DNA from: CAWABB01 sp963780165
GTDB taxonomy: Bacteria; Bacteroidota; Ignavibacteria; UBA10030; UBA6906
Assembly (NCBI GenBank): GCA_963780165.1
Contig: CAWABB010000007.1
Coordinates: 62,001 to 126,000 of the forward strand
DNA: 64,000 nucleotides
Direction: 5' to 3'
The notes beneath the pieces are model-generated. The model was not told the DNA's origin. It searched no databases and worked only from the letters and a program-made list of their open reading frames with translations. Positions 1 through 9,312 of this stretch are shown here, piece after piece; position 1 is the stretch's first letter; every line of letters begins with the position of its first letter. The position numbers were made by a program, and so were the translations under genes.

Positions 1-1
1 G

Positions 2-1822
2 CCTCTTGTTGAGCACGAGCCAATTGTTTCTTCGCGGCCGGCTGGGTTTGCCTTGCTCAGACAACTCCACGTTGAGGTATTACTGGGAGGCCGCTCGCCA
101 GCAAAGGACAAGATCTACGTTAATAGGCGGGCTGATTTTGAGGGAGTGGAGCATGAAACTATTCAGGAAGCTGTCGTTGGCGCGAAGTTGCTGTTTGAGC
201 AATTTACCGGGGGAAAGTTGAGGAAGTCTCTCCGGGTATACTGCGAGCTGGACGATCCACACCTCGTTGAGGGCGACTCTCTGGGGCCTTCACTCGCGAT
301 GCTGGTGTTCTTCGAACTTCTGAAGCTTCACCACATTCGCGAGCTGTTTGCGATGTCGTCACGCGCAGCCATTACGGGCCGAATAGGAGCGGACGGTCTG
401 GTACTGCCGGTCGATGAAGCAGGCCTTGAGAGAAAGCTCGAAGCGTGCATGTACTCCTGGCTGCGCGTACTCGCCGTCCCGCGTGAACAGGAGAGACAAT
501 GCAAAGAAATTGTCGAACGACTGGCGTCGGAGCCTGACGCACCCCCTGCCCTTGAGGTTGCGGGAATTTCCCGGCTCCAGGAAGTGCTTCTGGATCGGCG
601 GCTTACGGTGGGATGGCATGTGCCGATTTCAGTGTACGTGGCTCGACGCGTCTGGGAATGGCGGAGGCCACTTGCAGGAGCGATCATTGTTGGTTTGGCA
701 GTGACTCTGGGCTGGCGGCTACTCGCACCTCTGGATCGCACACCTGCGGACGCTGTCTTTGTCGCGAATGAGCTGGTGGTCAATAACCGGTTCGGAGAGG
801 CAATCGAGCATATTCTTGTTGCGGCGTCTGTCACTCGCTATGCTGAACTTCACTTTCAATTAAGTGGTGGGAGACTGGTATCGCTCTGTGACGTGGACGG
901 CGACGGCAGAACCGAGGTGGTCTGGGCGGACGCGACCCCCGAGACGCCGAGCTTCCCGTCTGTCATCCACTGCAAGACCATCGGCGAAGACACGCTTCGG
1001 TGGACATTCAATCTGCAACGCTCGCTGAAGTTTGTGCGAAACAAGGATGTTCACTCGCCTATGTTCGGAGCGGGAGCCTTGATTGCGGGTGACGTCGACC
1101 GTGATGGTCGAGCGGAGGTCCTGATTGTCGCAAATCATGAGCTGTTCTTCCCATCCTTGCTGATCAAGCTGGATGCGCGAGTCGGGCAAGAGATATCGCA
1201 CTATGTGCACGTCGGGCATTTGACCGGACTCCTCTGTGTTGATCTGGATCTCGACGGACAGGACGAGACCGTCGCCTATGGAACGAACAACGCCTTCCAA
1301 ATGGCCGTTGTTGCGGTCTTTGATCCGAGGAAGATAGAAGGACACTCACCGCTCACCGCCGAATATGCGTTGGAATCATATCAGCCCGGAACAGAGAAGA
1401 TGTATTTGGCGATTCCGCGGACTATTGTGGGGACGGCTCTCGCCGATAAGGTGCCCCACAACGGAATTCGTCGCATGGTAGCGGTGGGGCGCGATCATCT
1501 CACGCGTGTTGATGTGGTGGACGTCAGTTATCATTTAGGAGAATCGGATCAACTTTCCGCCCATGTGTACGCGTATTTCGGCAAGAATTTGGAATTCAGG
1601 GGATTCTCAACTGGTGACGACTACGATATCCTGGCCGAGCGGCTGTTCGCCGAAGGTCGCATAGCTCGCAAACCCGACAAAGCCTACTTCGAGGAGTTGG
1701 GGAAGTCCATCCGATATTGGGACGGGGAGGGGTGGCAGACGTCGCTTGTTTTGAACAAGCACTACCTCAGATGGCGTGATACCACAGCCGCACAGACCCG
1801 TCCAAACCCTCTGCAGCAGTAA
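2..1822 (+). CDS. Lon-like (S16) protease domain - TM - FG-GAP repeat protein, 5' end missing
   Basis: The frame is open to the first base, so the start lies upstream of the window; the TTG at 53 is only the first possible internal start. Numbering from that codon, residues ~60-155 look like a Lon proteolytic domain. There is a GPS motif (Ser80) followed by an ITG...GLVLP stretch and a GLERKLEA helix whose Lys128 sits where the catalytic Lys of Lon lies; Ser-to-Lys spacing is 48 against 43 in E. coli Lon. A membrane segment follows at ~207-226. The C-terminal half carries three Asp/Gly-rich calcium-type FG-GAP/VCBS motifs (DVDGDGRTE, DVDRDGRAE, DLDLDGQDE), usually in extracytoplasmic beta-propellers. 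By analogy the protease domain would be cytoplasmic and the propeller exported. No AAA+ ATPase region is visible, but the N-terminus is not seen. Substrate and role are unknown. Confidence 0.7.
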   Translation, partial: PLVEHEPIVSSRPAGFALLRQLHVEVLLGGRSPAKDKIYVNRRADFEGVEHETIQEAVVGAKLLFEQFTGGKLRKSLRVYCELDDPHLVEGDSLGPSLAMLVFFELLKLHHIRELFAMSSRAAITGRIGADGLVLPVDEAGLERKLEACMYSWLRVLAVPREQERQCKEIVERLASEPDAPPALEVAGISRLQEVLLDRRLTVGWHVPISVYVARRVWEWRRPLAGAIIVGLAVTLGWRLLAPLDRTPADAVFVANELVVNNRFGEAIEHILVAASVTRYAELHFQLSGGRLVSLCDVDGDGRTEVVWADATPETPSFPSVIHCKTIGEDTLRWTFNLQRSLKFVRNKDVHSPMFGAGALIAGDVDRDGRAEVLIVANHELFFPSLLIKLDARVGQEISHYVHVGHLTGLLCVDLDLDGQDETVAYGTNNAFQMAVVAVFDPRKIEGHSPLTAEYALESYQPGTEKMYLAIPRTIVGTALADKVPHNGIRRMVAVGRDHLTRVDVVDVSYHLGESDQLSAHVYAYFGKNLEFRGFSTGDDYDILAERLFAEGRIARKPDKAYFEELGKSIRYWDGEGWQTSLVLNKHYLRWRDTTAAQTRPNPLQQ

Positions 1823-2230
1823 GTCAGCCTCCGCGGTTTTCTTCCGCGCCCATTTCTTTCCCGTTCTTGCAGGTGTTGCGTCCCGGAGTGTATCCATGAT
1901 CGAGTTCTTGTATCAAAAACATCCGGTGACTGCGCGCACCTGTTCCCTTTCGCGCACATGACGCGGATCACAAGCTAGACACGCTGAATCTGCCGGGGTT
2001 CTCCCAGCGAGGTCGACCTTTGACTTCGTTCCTACATTCCACGTCAGTCCAGCATCAGGCGACCTGACATCTTTCTTTCCATTGTCTCTGCGCTGAGTCA
2101 CTTCTGTGATTAGTATCCTGTGAATGGCTCCTCGGATCCGGCTGATGTCTGCCGGTTTTGCCTTCCGCTCCAAATTCACTTCACCTGTTCTCTTTCACGC
2201 CAGATTCATCCCACAACAACAGGGGGTGCT
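1823..2230. other. Intergenic region, no gene seen
   Basis: About 400 bases between the FG-GAP protein and the giant secreted protein. Reading frames here are short and show no family resemblance. No convincing terminator or promoter was recognised. Confidence 0.5.
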
Positions 2231-5200
2231 ATGCAGCATTTCAAGTGGTTGCCATGGGCAGGACTTCTCCTGCTCCTCATTTTCACATCGGGCGCGCCGG
2301 TGTTGGCGCAAGGTGACGTTGAGTTTCGTGTCGACATGCGCGTCATGATGGAACACGACTTCTTCAGGCCCCAAGATGGTGACAATGTCTACTTGACCGG
2401 GAACTTCTCGGGATGGAATGGGGACTTCATTCCCGACCGTCAGTTATCGGACCCCGATGGAGATAGTGTCTACTCCATTACACTCGGGCTGCCAGCTATG
2501 GACTTGGAGTACAAGTTCTACAAGTCACCGAGGGGCGGCTTGATGTGGGAGCTGAATCCGAATCCTTCAAATCCGCCATGGGGCAACCGGCAGTACACAA
2601 TCGTTGCGGGTACCCAGATCCTTCCTGTGGTGTTCTTCGATAACTACAACGCATACAATGATCTTGTCCCCATTAATGTCACATTCCGGGTCGAGATGGG
2701 GCCGTACATTGCAATAGGCATGTTCAATCCGACCACCGACCAGGTGAAGGTTCCGCTCTGGTTTCCCGAGCCGCTGACACCGAGCGGGACAATCTATTCG
2801 ATTACGGCAAAGGTTCCGCGAGGGATTTCCGGCAGCTATAAGTACCAGATCAGCACGCCCGGTGCCGCAAACAATGGTTGGGAAGCCTGGGTAGGTGAGG
2901 AACGGCAGTACGGCAATCGACTCGTTTCATTTGGGATGACTGATGAAACGCTCCCACTGGTCTATTTCAACAATTACAATCCCAACGATGGGCTGACGAC
3001 AGAGACAGAGCCTAACGGAAAGCCTGGGCAGTCGAACACGATCGTCATGGGTGAAACCCTCACGGGGGAGATTAGCGCGGTGGAGGATGTGGACTACTAC
3101 ATTCTGTTCGCCAAAGAGGGTGATACCATCAGAGTAAAGCCGATGGTCGATCAGTCGTCGCCGCTGGACTACAGAATGACGTTGCATGGCCGAGACGGTG
3201 GTGGATATGCATCTGCGTACCCTCCGTACGGCATGACACTGGTTGTTCCCTATACAGATGTCTATTACATAAGATTCTCGACCGCCTATAATGGTGACTG
3301 GTTTCCGACCGGTGCCGTCGCCCCACATTCGGGCGGAGGAGCCATGGGCCAGCCGCAGGTCATCGCCTTTCCTGGAAAGACTCCCACGCGCCTTACCAAC
3401 CTTGAGCTACCCGGAACCGTCCAAGGTTTTCCGACGGATAACGAAACGGTGCGAAGGAAATCGGATCCTCGGGGTCGAGAGACTCAGGCACGCGCACAAG
3501 GCCCGACCGGATCATACAGTATATCGCTCACAGAATTTGTCCCCGGGCCACCGATTATCAACTATGGCTGGGTGTGGGATATCGTGTTCAACTCAGGGCG
3601 TTTCTATTTCGAGATGGACCCCAATGGCCTCGAAACGACCTTGGAAGTCGAATGGGGAACCACGATCGGCTACGGTGAGGTTTTCGACCCAAAGGGCAAT
3701 ACGCTCGATGGCGTTGGAATGCGCGGTTACTACACTGACGAACTGATGAATCTCCAGCCCTCGACCGAATATCACTTCCGTCTCAGGGCCAGAAATGCTC
3801 TCGGGGAAGCGGTCTCGGGAGACCAGGGGTTCTCTACCCCGCCTGAGCCGACCTTGTGGGCTCATCAGGAGACACCAGCGCAATCTATGGCCGACTACTT
3901 AGGAGGGTCTTGGGGCATTGCGGCGAGGGACCAGAATGTGTACCTGGCTGCTGGAGCGTATCGTGTCTTCAGAACAACCGACGGTGGATCCACCTGGGTC
4001 GACAAAAGCTCTGAGATTGATGGTTGGATCGATGGGCGGGCCATCGCATTTGCTTCATCTTCGGTCGCTTGCATCGTTGGATATGGATGGATCCAGCGTT
4101 CGACCGACGCGGGGGACACGTGGACCCGCGCCACGGTAGCCTCTTCACCTTACCGCGAAGTGTATGATGTGTCATTCCCTGTGCCGGGGGTTGGGATAGG
4201 TGTCGGATATGACGGCGTAATCCTCCGGAGCACTGACGAAGGGGCGAGCTGGCAGGAAGTGCAGCTCGGCGCGCCTTATGCTCTGCGCGGCCTGGCAATG
4301 ATAGATGCGTTGAACGGAATCGCGGTGGGAGATTACTATGGCGGTGGTGGCGTAGTCATCCGGACATCCGATGGCGGAGTTTCCTGGACCCCCTCCACAG
4401 CCCCATCCTCCACTGTTTTGTATGACGTGCAGTGGATCTCGCCCAGCGTGCTCGTGATGGCGGGCCTGGAAGGGACGTACAATAGCCCGGCGATCTTTGC
4501 GACGACGGATGGCGGCGCAACGTGGGAGAGTTCAAATATTCCAGGAGAAGCGATCGCATGCGTAGACGCCAAGAACTGGATTGCAGTTGGGTGGGGAGGG
4601 CAAATCCATCGAACAACCGATGGCGGGAAGAATTGGGTAAGAGATGAAAGTGGCACCAATAACGCCCTCTTCGACGTGATTCATGTGAGCGGCCGTTTCC
4701 TCGCGGTAGGCGAGTGGGGTACAATCATGAAATCAATCCGCTTGATCGAGGGCCCGATTGCGACGACGGGTGAACCGACGGAGGTCACCGAGAACGCTGC
4801 GAAGTTGAACGGGACGGTGAACCCGAGCGGGACTATAACGACGTACTATTTCGAGTATGGGCCCACAGACGCTCTCGGCTCGAAGTCTGATGAAACCATA
4901 TTGAGCCCTGGTACGGCCGACGTCCCGGTCTCGTTCCTGCTCGAGGGGCTTGAACCTGGCCGCACGTACTTCTACCGGCTTACAGCCAAGAACGTGTCCG
5001 GTACGTCACGGGGGAACATCCTGCAGTTCAAGACGATCTCCGACGGCCTTGCCCCTCCCGTCACTATCAATGGTGGTTTTGAGAGCGGTCTCGACCCGTG
5101 GGTATTCCACACCGACGCCGAGGGGTCCGTATCGTCACGGACACCTGGCCCGAGCAGTCCCCGCTGTGCGCATATTACGCTCCAGTCCATCGGGCAGAAC

Positions 5201-6325
5201 ATGCAGCTCTACCAGTCCGGCCTCAAGCTGGAGCCTGGTGAGCTGTACCGGCTGACGTTCACCGCGAAGTCGTCGAAGGGACATAACCTTGCCGTCTACC
5301 TTCACAAGAACAACTCTCCGTACACACCATACGGACTCACCAAGGCGGTGTTCGATCTGACGACGGAGTGGAAGACGTTCTCGATCGAATTCCGTACGAC
5401 CGGGTTTGCGAGTCCAGTCAGTGACGGGCGGATTCGGTTCTGGTTCGTAGGGTATGCATCAGCCGCGGATCAGTACTACATTGACGACGTGATTCTGCAG
5501 AAGACGGGGGAGCAACCTCCGCCTCCAGGGCTCGTCGATGCAATCATCAACCCGGGGTTTGAGACCGGGCTGCCTCCGTGGACCTTCTATACGAACGGTG
5601 GCGGAACATGCATTTCGAACTCTCCCGGCCCTGAAAGCCCGCGGTCGGCACATATCACGATCACGAAAGCTGGATCGAATGTCCAGCTGTATCAAACAGG
5701 ACTCAAGCTGTATGCCGGAGCGCGCTATCGGCTGACTTTCAGCGCATACGCCAGCACAGGGCATGATCTCTCCGTCTACCTGCAAAAGGAGATATCTCCG
5801 TACACGGCGTACGGGATCTCACGGGTGAAGTTTGACCTCGAGAATGCCTGGAAGACCTTCACGTGGGAATTCACAACATCGGGCTTCACAGGCAGCGCGA
5901 ATGATGGGATGTTGCGAATCTGGCTTGCTCCATACGCGGTGTCGGGGGATGTGTACGGCGTTGACAACGTACACCTCGAGCAGCTCCCGAGCACGCTGGC
6001 AGAACGGGCTGCTGGGAATCTCGTGAAAGCATCAGAGTTCGTACCGGTTGAGACGCGGCTGAGCACGAATTTCCCGAACCCGTTCAACCCGTCAACGACC
6101 ATCGAGTTCTCCATGGCCACGGCGGGTGAAGTGCATCTCGAGGTGTTCAACACGCTCGGGGAAAGGGTTGCGACATTGGCCTCTGGATGGTATGACGCCG
6201 GCCAACATATGCTCACGTGGCATGCCACCAGTGACCGCGGCGCGCCGTTGCCTTCGGGGGTGTACTTTGCACGTATGCAGGCCGGGGACTACTTCGCGAC
6301 TCAGAGGATGCTGTTGCTGAAGTAG
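2231..6325 (+). CDS. Giant secreted multidomain protein with C-terminal sorting domain
   Basis: The ATG at 2231 was chosen because it follows AGGGGGTG and begins a clean signal peptide (residues 1-27, ending in VLAQ); the frame is open further upstream but that extension looks non-coding. The 1364-residue product has, in order: two starch-binding-like beta domains (~28-255, both opening with a V-E/T-F-R-V-D/E-M strand), a pre-peptidase-type PPC domain (~257-435), a fibronectin-like domain (~440-540), six BNR/Ycf48-like propeller repeats (~545-835) with recurring TTDGG.TW motifs, another fibronectin-like domain (~840-937), two near-duplicate carbohydrate-binding-like jelly rolls (~945-1092 and ~1103-1252), and a C-terminal module with NFPNPFNPSTTIEF ending in LLLK. 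That ending is the Por/T9SS-like sorting signal of FCB bacteria, so surface display or secretion is inferred. No catalytic domain was recognised. Confidence 0.85.
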   Translation: MQHFKWLPWAGLLLLLIFTSGAPVLAQGDVEFRVDMRVMMEHDFFRPQDGDNVYLTGNFSGWNGDFIPDRQLSDPDGDSVYSITLGLPAMDLEYKFYKSPRGGLMWELNPNPSNPPWGNRQYTIVAGTQILPVVFFDNYNAYNDLVPINVTFRVEMGPYIAIGMFNPTTDQVKVPLWFPEPLTPSGTIYSITAKVPRGISGSYKYQISTPGAANNGWEAWVGEERQYGNRLVSFGMTDETLPLVYFNNYNPNDGLTTETEPNGKPGQSNTIVMGETLTGEISAVEDVDYYILFAKEGDTIRVKPMVDQSSPLDYRMTLHGRDGGGYASAYPPYGMTLVVPYTDVYYIRFSTAYNGDWFPTGAVAPHSGGGAMGQPQVIAFPGKTPTRLTNLELPGTVQGFPTDNETVRRKSDPRGRETQARAQGPTGSYSISLTEFVPGPPIINYGWVWDIVFNSGRFYFEMDPNGLETTLEVEWGTTIGYGEVFDPKGNTLDGVGMRGYYTDELMNLQPSTEYHFRLRARNALGEAVSGDQGFSTPPEPTLWAHQETPAQSMADYLGGSWGIAARDQNVYLAAGAYRVFRTTDGGSTWVDKSSEIDGWIDGRAIAFASSSVACIVGYGWIQRSTDAGDTWTRATVASSPYREVYDVSFPVPGVGIGVGYDGVILRSTDEGASWQEVQLGAPYALRGLAMIDALNGIAVGDYYGGGGVVIRTSDGGVSWTPSTAPSSTVLYDVQWISPSVLVMAGLEGTYNSPAIFATTDGGATWESSNIPGEAIACVDAKNWIAVGWGGQIHRTTDGGKNWVRDESGTNNALFDVIHVSGRFLAVGEWGTIMKSIRLIEGPIATTGEPTEVTENAAKLNGTVNPSGTITTYYFEYGPTDALGSKSDETILSPGTADVPVSFLLEGLEPGRTYFYRLTAKNVSGTSRGNILQFKTISDGLAPPVTINGGFESGLDPWVFHTDAEGSVSSRTPGPSSPRCAHITLQSIGQNMQLYQSGLKLEPGELYRLTFTAKSSKGHNLAVYLHKNNSPYTPYGLTKAVFDLTTEWKTFSIEFRTTGFASPVSDGRIRFWFVGYASAADQYYIDDVILQKTGEQPPPPGLVDAIINPGFETGLPPWTFYTNGGGTCISNSPGPESPRSAHITITKAGSNVQLYQTGLKLYAGARYRLTFSAYASTGHDLSVYLQKEISPYTAYGISRVKFDLENAWKTFTWEFTTSGFTGSANDGMLRIWLAPYAVSGDVYGVDNVHLEQLPSTLAERAAGNLVKASEFVPVETRLSTNFPNPFNPSTTIEFSMATAGEVHLEVFNTLGERVATLASGWYDAGQHMLTWHATSDRGAPLPSGVYFARMQAGDYFATQRMLLLK

Positions 6326-6348
6326 TAGTCTGTCCTTCGAGCAACATC

Positions 6349-6380
6349 ACAAGGCCCGGGCACCAAAGCCCGGGCCTTGT
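6349..6380 (+). terminator. Rho-independent terminator of the giant secreted protein gene
   Basis: Perfect 12-bp inverted repeat (acaaggcccggg / cccgggccttgt) with an 8-nt loop, 23 nt past the stop codon. The T-tract after it is weak. Confidence 0.75.
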
Positions 6381-6951
6381 GCTTACACCTGGCTCGACTC
6401 GGCAGAACCTTGAGGGCCACCGGGTTCCGACCTCGTTTCCATGAGGGGAACAGGAGTGACAAGCTCTTGTCCAAGTAAGCTGCGCAACGAGGAGGGTCTC
6501 CGGCAGCGGGGCAGTAGTCTGGTTTACTTCTCTCTTCCTAAGTAGTACATTCGATCCACAATTCCTCTGCCATCCGTCTGCTGCTAACGCGAGCCTCACG
6601 AGGGGCAGAGAATACCCTCAATGCACTTCGCATTTTGCCGATTCTGCGCAGGAAAGCGATTCCCTAAGCCGTCCCTTGACCTGACCACGTTGCTACCCGC
6701 GCTGTTTCCAGTCGGCGGTCATCCACCAGTACTTGGTCCTCCCTAGCCGCGGCCGAAACGTGGTGCCCTCCATCGATGGAGCCTCACCTGTCACAAGTTG
6801 GGCAATCACTTGCCCACCGGTGGGCAATCACTTGCCCAACTCGAATCAGCAAGCCCTCGATTCCGTTAAGATTTGGAGAATTCCTATTCTGGCACGAGGT
6901 CTGCATTGCTGGGGGCATACGATTCGATACCCTACACCATGGAGCCCCCAC
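6381..6951. other. Intergenic region with a paired palindrome
   Basis: No supported gene. The only structure noted is the 40-bp nested palindrome at 6799-6838, listed separately. The region leads into a stump of an ABC permease gene, so it may be remodelled chromosome. Confidence 0.5.
6799..6838. repeat. Two tandem copies of an 18-bp hairpin
   Basis: The unit TGGGCAATCACTTGCCCA occurs at 6799-6816 and again at 6821-6838, separated by CCGG. Each copy folds as a 7-bp stem with a TCAC loop. The junction TTGCCCACCGGTGGGCAA is itself a perfect palindrome, so two alternative cruciform or hairpin forms are possible. Confidence 0.85.
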
Positions 6952-7200
6952 ATGGTACGCGCCCTCGCAGGGAAGGAATTCCGTGAAGCGGTCAGGAGTG
7001 TGCGCTTCCTGGCCGTCGCTCTGACCTCCTGCCTCCTCATCCCGCTCACGGTTTTCGTCAATACCCGTGCCTACGAGCAGAGGTTGGTTTACCACGAGGA
7101 GCTGGTCGGCCTCTGGAGGACGCAGGCCCAGACGGCCGGCCTCCGCGCGGACCTGAGCGTCGAAGGGTTCCGGCGCCCGTCGGTGCGTTATACACCGTAG
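6952..7200 (+). pseudogene. Truncated N-terminus of an ABC-2 type transporter permease
   Basis: From the ATG at 6952 the 82-residue product begins with a basic amphipathic stretch (KEFREAVRSVRFL), then one membrane segment (FLAVALTSCLLIPLTVFV) and NTRAYEQRLVYHEELV. This arrangement is typical of the first ~70 residues of ABC-2 permeases that carry a large periplasmic domain. Those proteins normally run to 400 or more residues with six membrane spans, whereas this one stops 82 codons in. The frame breaks near 7180, just ahead of phage-type genes, so a deletion or insertion junction is inferred there. It is called from the recognisable N-terminus only and could be transcribed but not functional. 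Confidence 0.55.
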
Positions 7201-7218
7201 CCCCTGGGTTTTCCGAAC

Positions 7219-7473
7219 ATGGCCTCTGGTGCTGTTCGAAGGTCTCGCTTCACATCACTCGCGATTGCCATTCTGCTCACACCGGCGACCGCCGCGCAGA
7301 CGATGGACCTGATCATTGAAGTCGTGGCCTCAGCCCCGTTTCTGAAACGCTCGAGCCTCCGCGAGTTTGCGCTCCTGCTGATCGCGGACATCTACGACAG
7401 GCACTACGACCTGCTCGAAGCCCGCGGCCTGGTTGACCGGGTCGAGCAGGCCTACCTCAAACTCAAACGATAG
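7219..7473 (+). CDS. Small hypothetical protein upstream of a phage-type replication gene
   Basis: 84 residues from ATG 7219, or 56 from the in-frame ATG at 7303; neither start has a clear ribosome-binding site. The longer version has a hydrophobic N-terminal stretch (TSLAIAILLTPATAAQ) that could be a signal peptide or fortuitous. The C-terminal part (DLIIEVVASAPFLKRSSL...LKLKR) is helical and charged. It ends 9 bases before the next gene, so co-transcription is likely. The family was not recognised; position suggests an accessory or mobile-element gene. Confidence 0.45.
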   Translation: MASGAVRRSRFTSLAIAILLTPATAAQTMDLIIEVVASAPFLKRSSLREFALLLIADIYDRHYDLLEARGLVDRVEQAYLKLKR

Positions 7474-7482
7474 AGGCACCCC

Positions 7483-8568
7483 ATGAAGTGGTTCCAACAC
7501 GAATGCATGGCGAAGTACGACCTGAGGTTGCGCGCCCTGGGCGAGGAGTGCGGGGCCGAAGGCATAGGTATCTACTGGATGCTGCTCGAAGAGCTCGGGC
7601 AGAACTCCGAGACGTTCCACCTCAAGATCGCCGGTGTGTCGCCTGAATCGGACCGCGCGTTCGCTGAAGCGATTCGCGGCGATGGCGGGACCGCCGCTTC
7701 CGGGAGTTGTCCGGTGGATGGCTGCGTGCCCCGGATCCAGCTGAAGAGTCTCGCGGTACTGCTGCATACCACGGAGCGGAAACTCCTGCGCGCCATTCAG
7801 ACATCGGTGGAAGCGGGTCTCTTTCACGAGGGGAAGTGGCTCGCGTACGGCCTGCTCTACAGCGCCGCGTTCGAACGGCGCGCCGACAACTATACGCGTC
7901 GACGCCGGCGCAGTGAGGAGAGTGTACGTACAATGTCCGAATACGGTTCGACGCGCTCCGAATACGATGCGCAGCCAGTTCCGTCACACGACGCAGCGAC
8001 GCAGCAACATGTTCACCCAGAAGAGATACAGAAACAGAAAGAGACAGAGAAGCAGAGTAAGAACCAGAATGAGATCAGTGAGAGAGAGATAAAGCTTTGT
8101 AGCGTCCCGACCGGTTTCAACTTATCCACCGGTCACCCACACCCTGCACAGAACGCACACGAGGATGAAGCGGTACTCGTGCCCTCCGCGGGTTACTTCA
8201 TGGATGTATGCACCGAGTTCAGGGAAGCGATCAGGGAATGGAATCAGCTGGAGCGGTCGTCCATCAACTGGGTTCCGAGCCACGGCGAGATGAAAAAGCT
8301 CTTTTACGGCGGGGACAGGCGCCACAAGCTCTGGCTCTGCAGACAGGCCGCGGGCTTCACCGGGGGAAGACCGGACTTCCCGGCGGTGGTGCTCCGGGCT
8401 CTGGGCCTCCTTCTCGAAGCCAGCACCAATCGGCGGATCGACAATCCCTTCGGGTGGGTGTGGAGCTGCATTCACGGCACGCCCGAAGGGATGCCGCCCT
8501 GGGTCCACCTCCGGACGGCCGCGGAGGAGGCGGGGAGAACCGGCCCAACGCGATCGCCGCCGTGCTGA
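7483..8568 (+). CDS. Phage-type replication protein with Lin1244/DUF4373-like N-terminus
   Basis: The 361-residue product opens with MKWFQHECMAKYDLRL followed by G.EGIGIYWMLLEEL. That matches the pattern of the Lin1244/Lin1753 (DUF4373) N-terminal domain found in phage and integrative-element replication-initiation proteins. The domain appears to continue to about residue 130 with a winged-helix-like region (LLHTTERKLLRAIQTSVEAGLF). A low-complexity, Gln/Lys/Glu-rich linker (~175-205), encoded by an A/G-rich tract at 8020-8095, separates it from a C-terminal domain of unknown type (~225-361). The normal chromosomal neighbours are replaced here by decayed genes, which supports an inserted origin. 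The inferred role is DNA replication of a now-defective element. Confidence 0.6.
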   Translation: MKWFQHECMAKYDLRLRALGEECGAEGIGIYWMLLEELGQNSETFHLKIAGVSPESDRAFAEAIRGDGGTAASGSCPVDGCVPRIQLKSLAVLLHTTERKLLRAIQTSVEAGLFHEGKWLAYGLLYSAAFERRADNYTRRRRRSEESVRTMSEYGSTRSEYDAQPVPSHDAATQQHVHPEEIQKQKETEKQSKNQNEISEREIKLCSVPTGFNLSTGHPHPAQNAHEDEAVLVPSAGYFMDVCTEFREAIREWNQLERSSINWVPSHGEMKKLFYGGDRRHKLWLCRQAAGFTGGRPDFPAVVLRALGLLLEASTNRRIDNPFGWVWSCIHGTPEGMPPWVHLRTAAEEAGRTGPTRSPPC

Positions 8569-8589
8569 GGAAGCACGAGGCGATTCGTG

Positions 8590-8735
8590 CCGGATGGTTA
8601 GACCCGCTGGATGCGAACGTCAGGGTTCGACCTGCAGGTTGCGCACCGATGGATTTCACCGGGTGGATGCGACCCGCTGGGTTCGTCCCCTTGGATTCGA
8701 GCCATTGGGTTCGACCCGTTGGATTAGAGCCGGAA
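8590..8735. repeat. Degenerate tandem repeat tract
   Basis: About seven imperfect copies of a ~20-base unit resembling GGTTCGACCCGTTGGAT, downstream of the replication-type gene. Copies diverge from each other, and no single reading frame across them looks coding. Confidence 0.5.
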
Positions 8736-8800
8736 GTGCATCAAGACCTGCGCGATCGAAGGGCGGACATGAACACCTCACAACCAGGACAAGGGACCAG

Positions 8801-9310
8801 ATGTTTACGCGATCGTTTGCCGCATCGGTGGCCTCAGAGTTTGTTGGCGAACTTTCAGCCTGCTGCCGCCGGGTCGAAATCGCCAGATCCATCCGCCGCG
8901 AGAAGCCGGATGTGAACAACATCGACATCATCGCGATCCCTATGGTCGTGCAGGTGCAGGACCTCGACGGGAAACACGGCTTGCTCCAGGAGAACCTCCT
9001 CGAAGCCCGGCTCAAGCAGCTCTATGCCCGCGGATGGTTCACCGTGCACTTGAACGGGCCGCAGGTCAAACGCCTCACCAGGCTAGCCGACCGGGCATCC
9101 GTCCCCGTCACGATCCGCATCGCGGAGGACGGGTCGGTTCGCACGCTGGGCGTCGAGTACGAATCCGATTTTGCCGCCGATAGGGTTGTCGCCTCGCGCG
9201 GAGATGTGGTGGTCCTCCGAGGAACGCTCACCGTCCGGCAGGCCGTCCAAGAAGTCGCTATCATGTTGACTTCTAAGACGCGCCCCTTCGATCCTGCGGT
9301 CTGTGACTTG
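8801..9310 (+). pseudogene. Truncated PolX-like nucleotidyltransferase
   Basis: From ATG 8801 the product starts FTRSFAASVASEFVGELSACCRRVEIARSIRRE, then DVNNIDIIAIP. This matches the layout of phage DNA-polymerase-X-like proteins, where a helix with Cys/Arg-Val-Glu-Ile precedes the palm motif G-S-x-R-R...D-I-E/D-I-V-A-I-P. The usual Gly before the Ser is an Ala-Arg here and one Asp of the motif is Asn. Resemblance continues to NGPQVKR (~residue 90) and then fades. The reading frame stays open to 9853, but its last ~540 bases run antisense to a recognisable lipoprotein gene, so the natural end appears lost. It is a probable remnant of the same element as the replication-type gene upstream. Confidence 0.45.
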
Positions 9311-9312
9311 CT

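Noticed and set aside
8590..8735. CRISPR array
   Set aside because: Repeats are degenerate and nearly contiguous, with no uniform spacers and no cas genes nearby.
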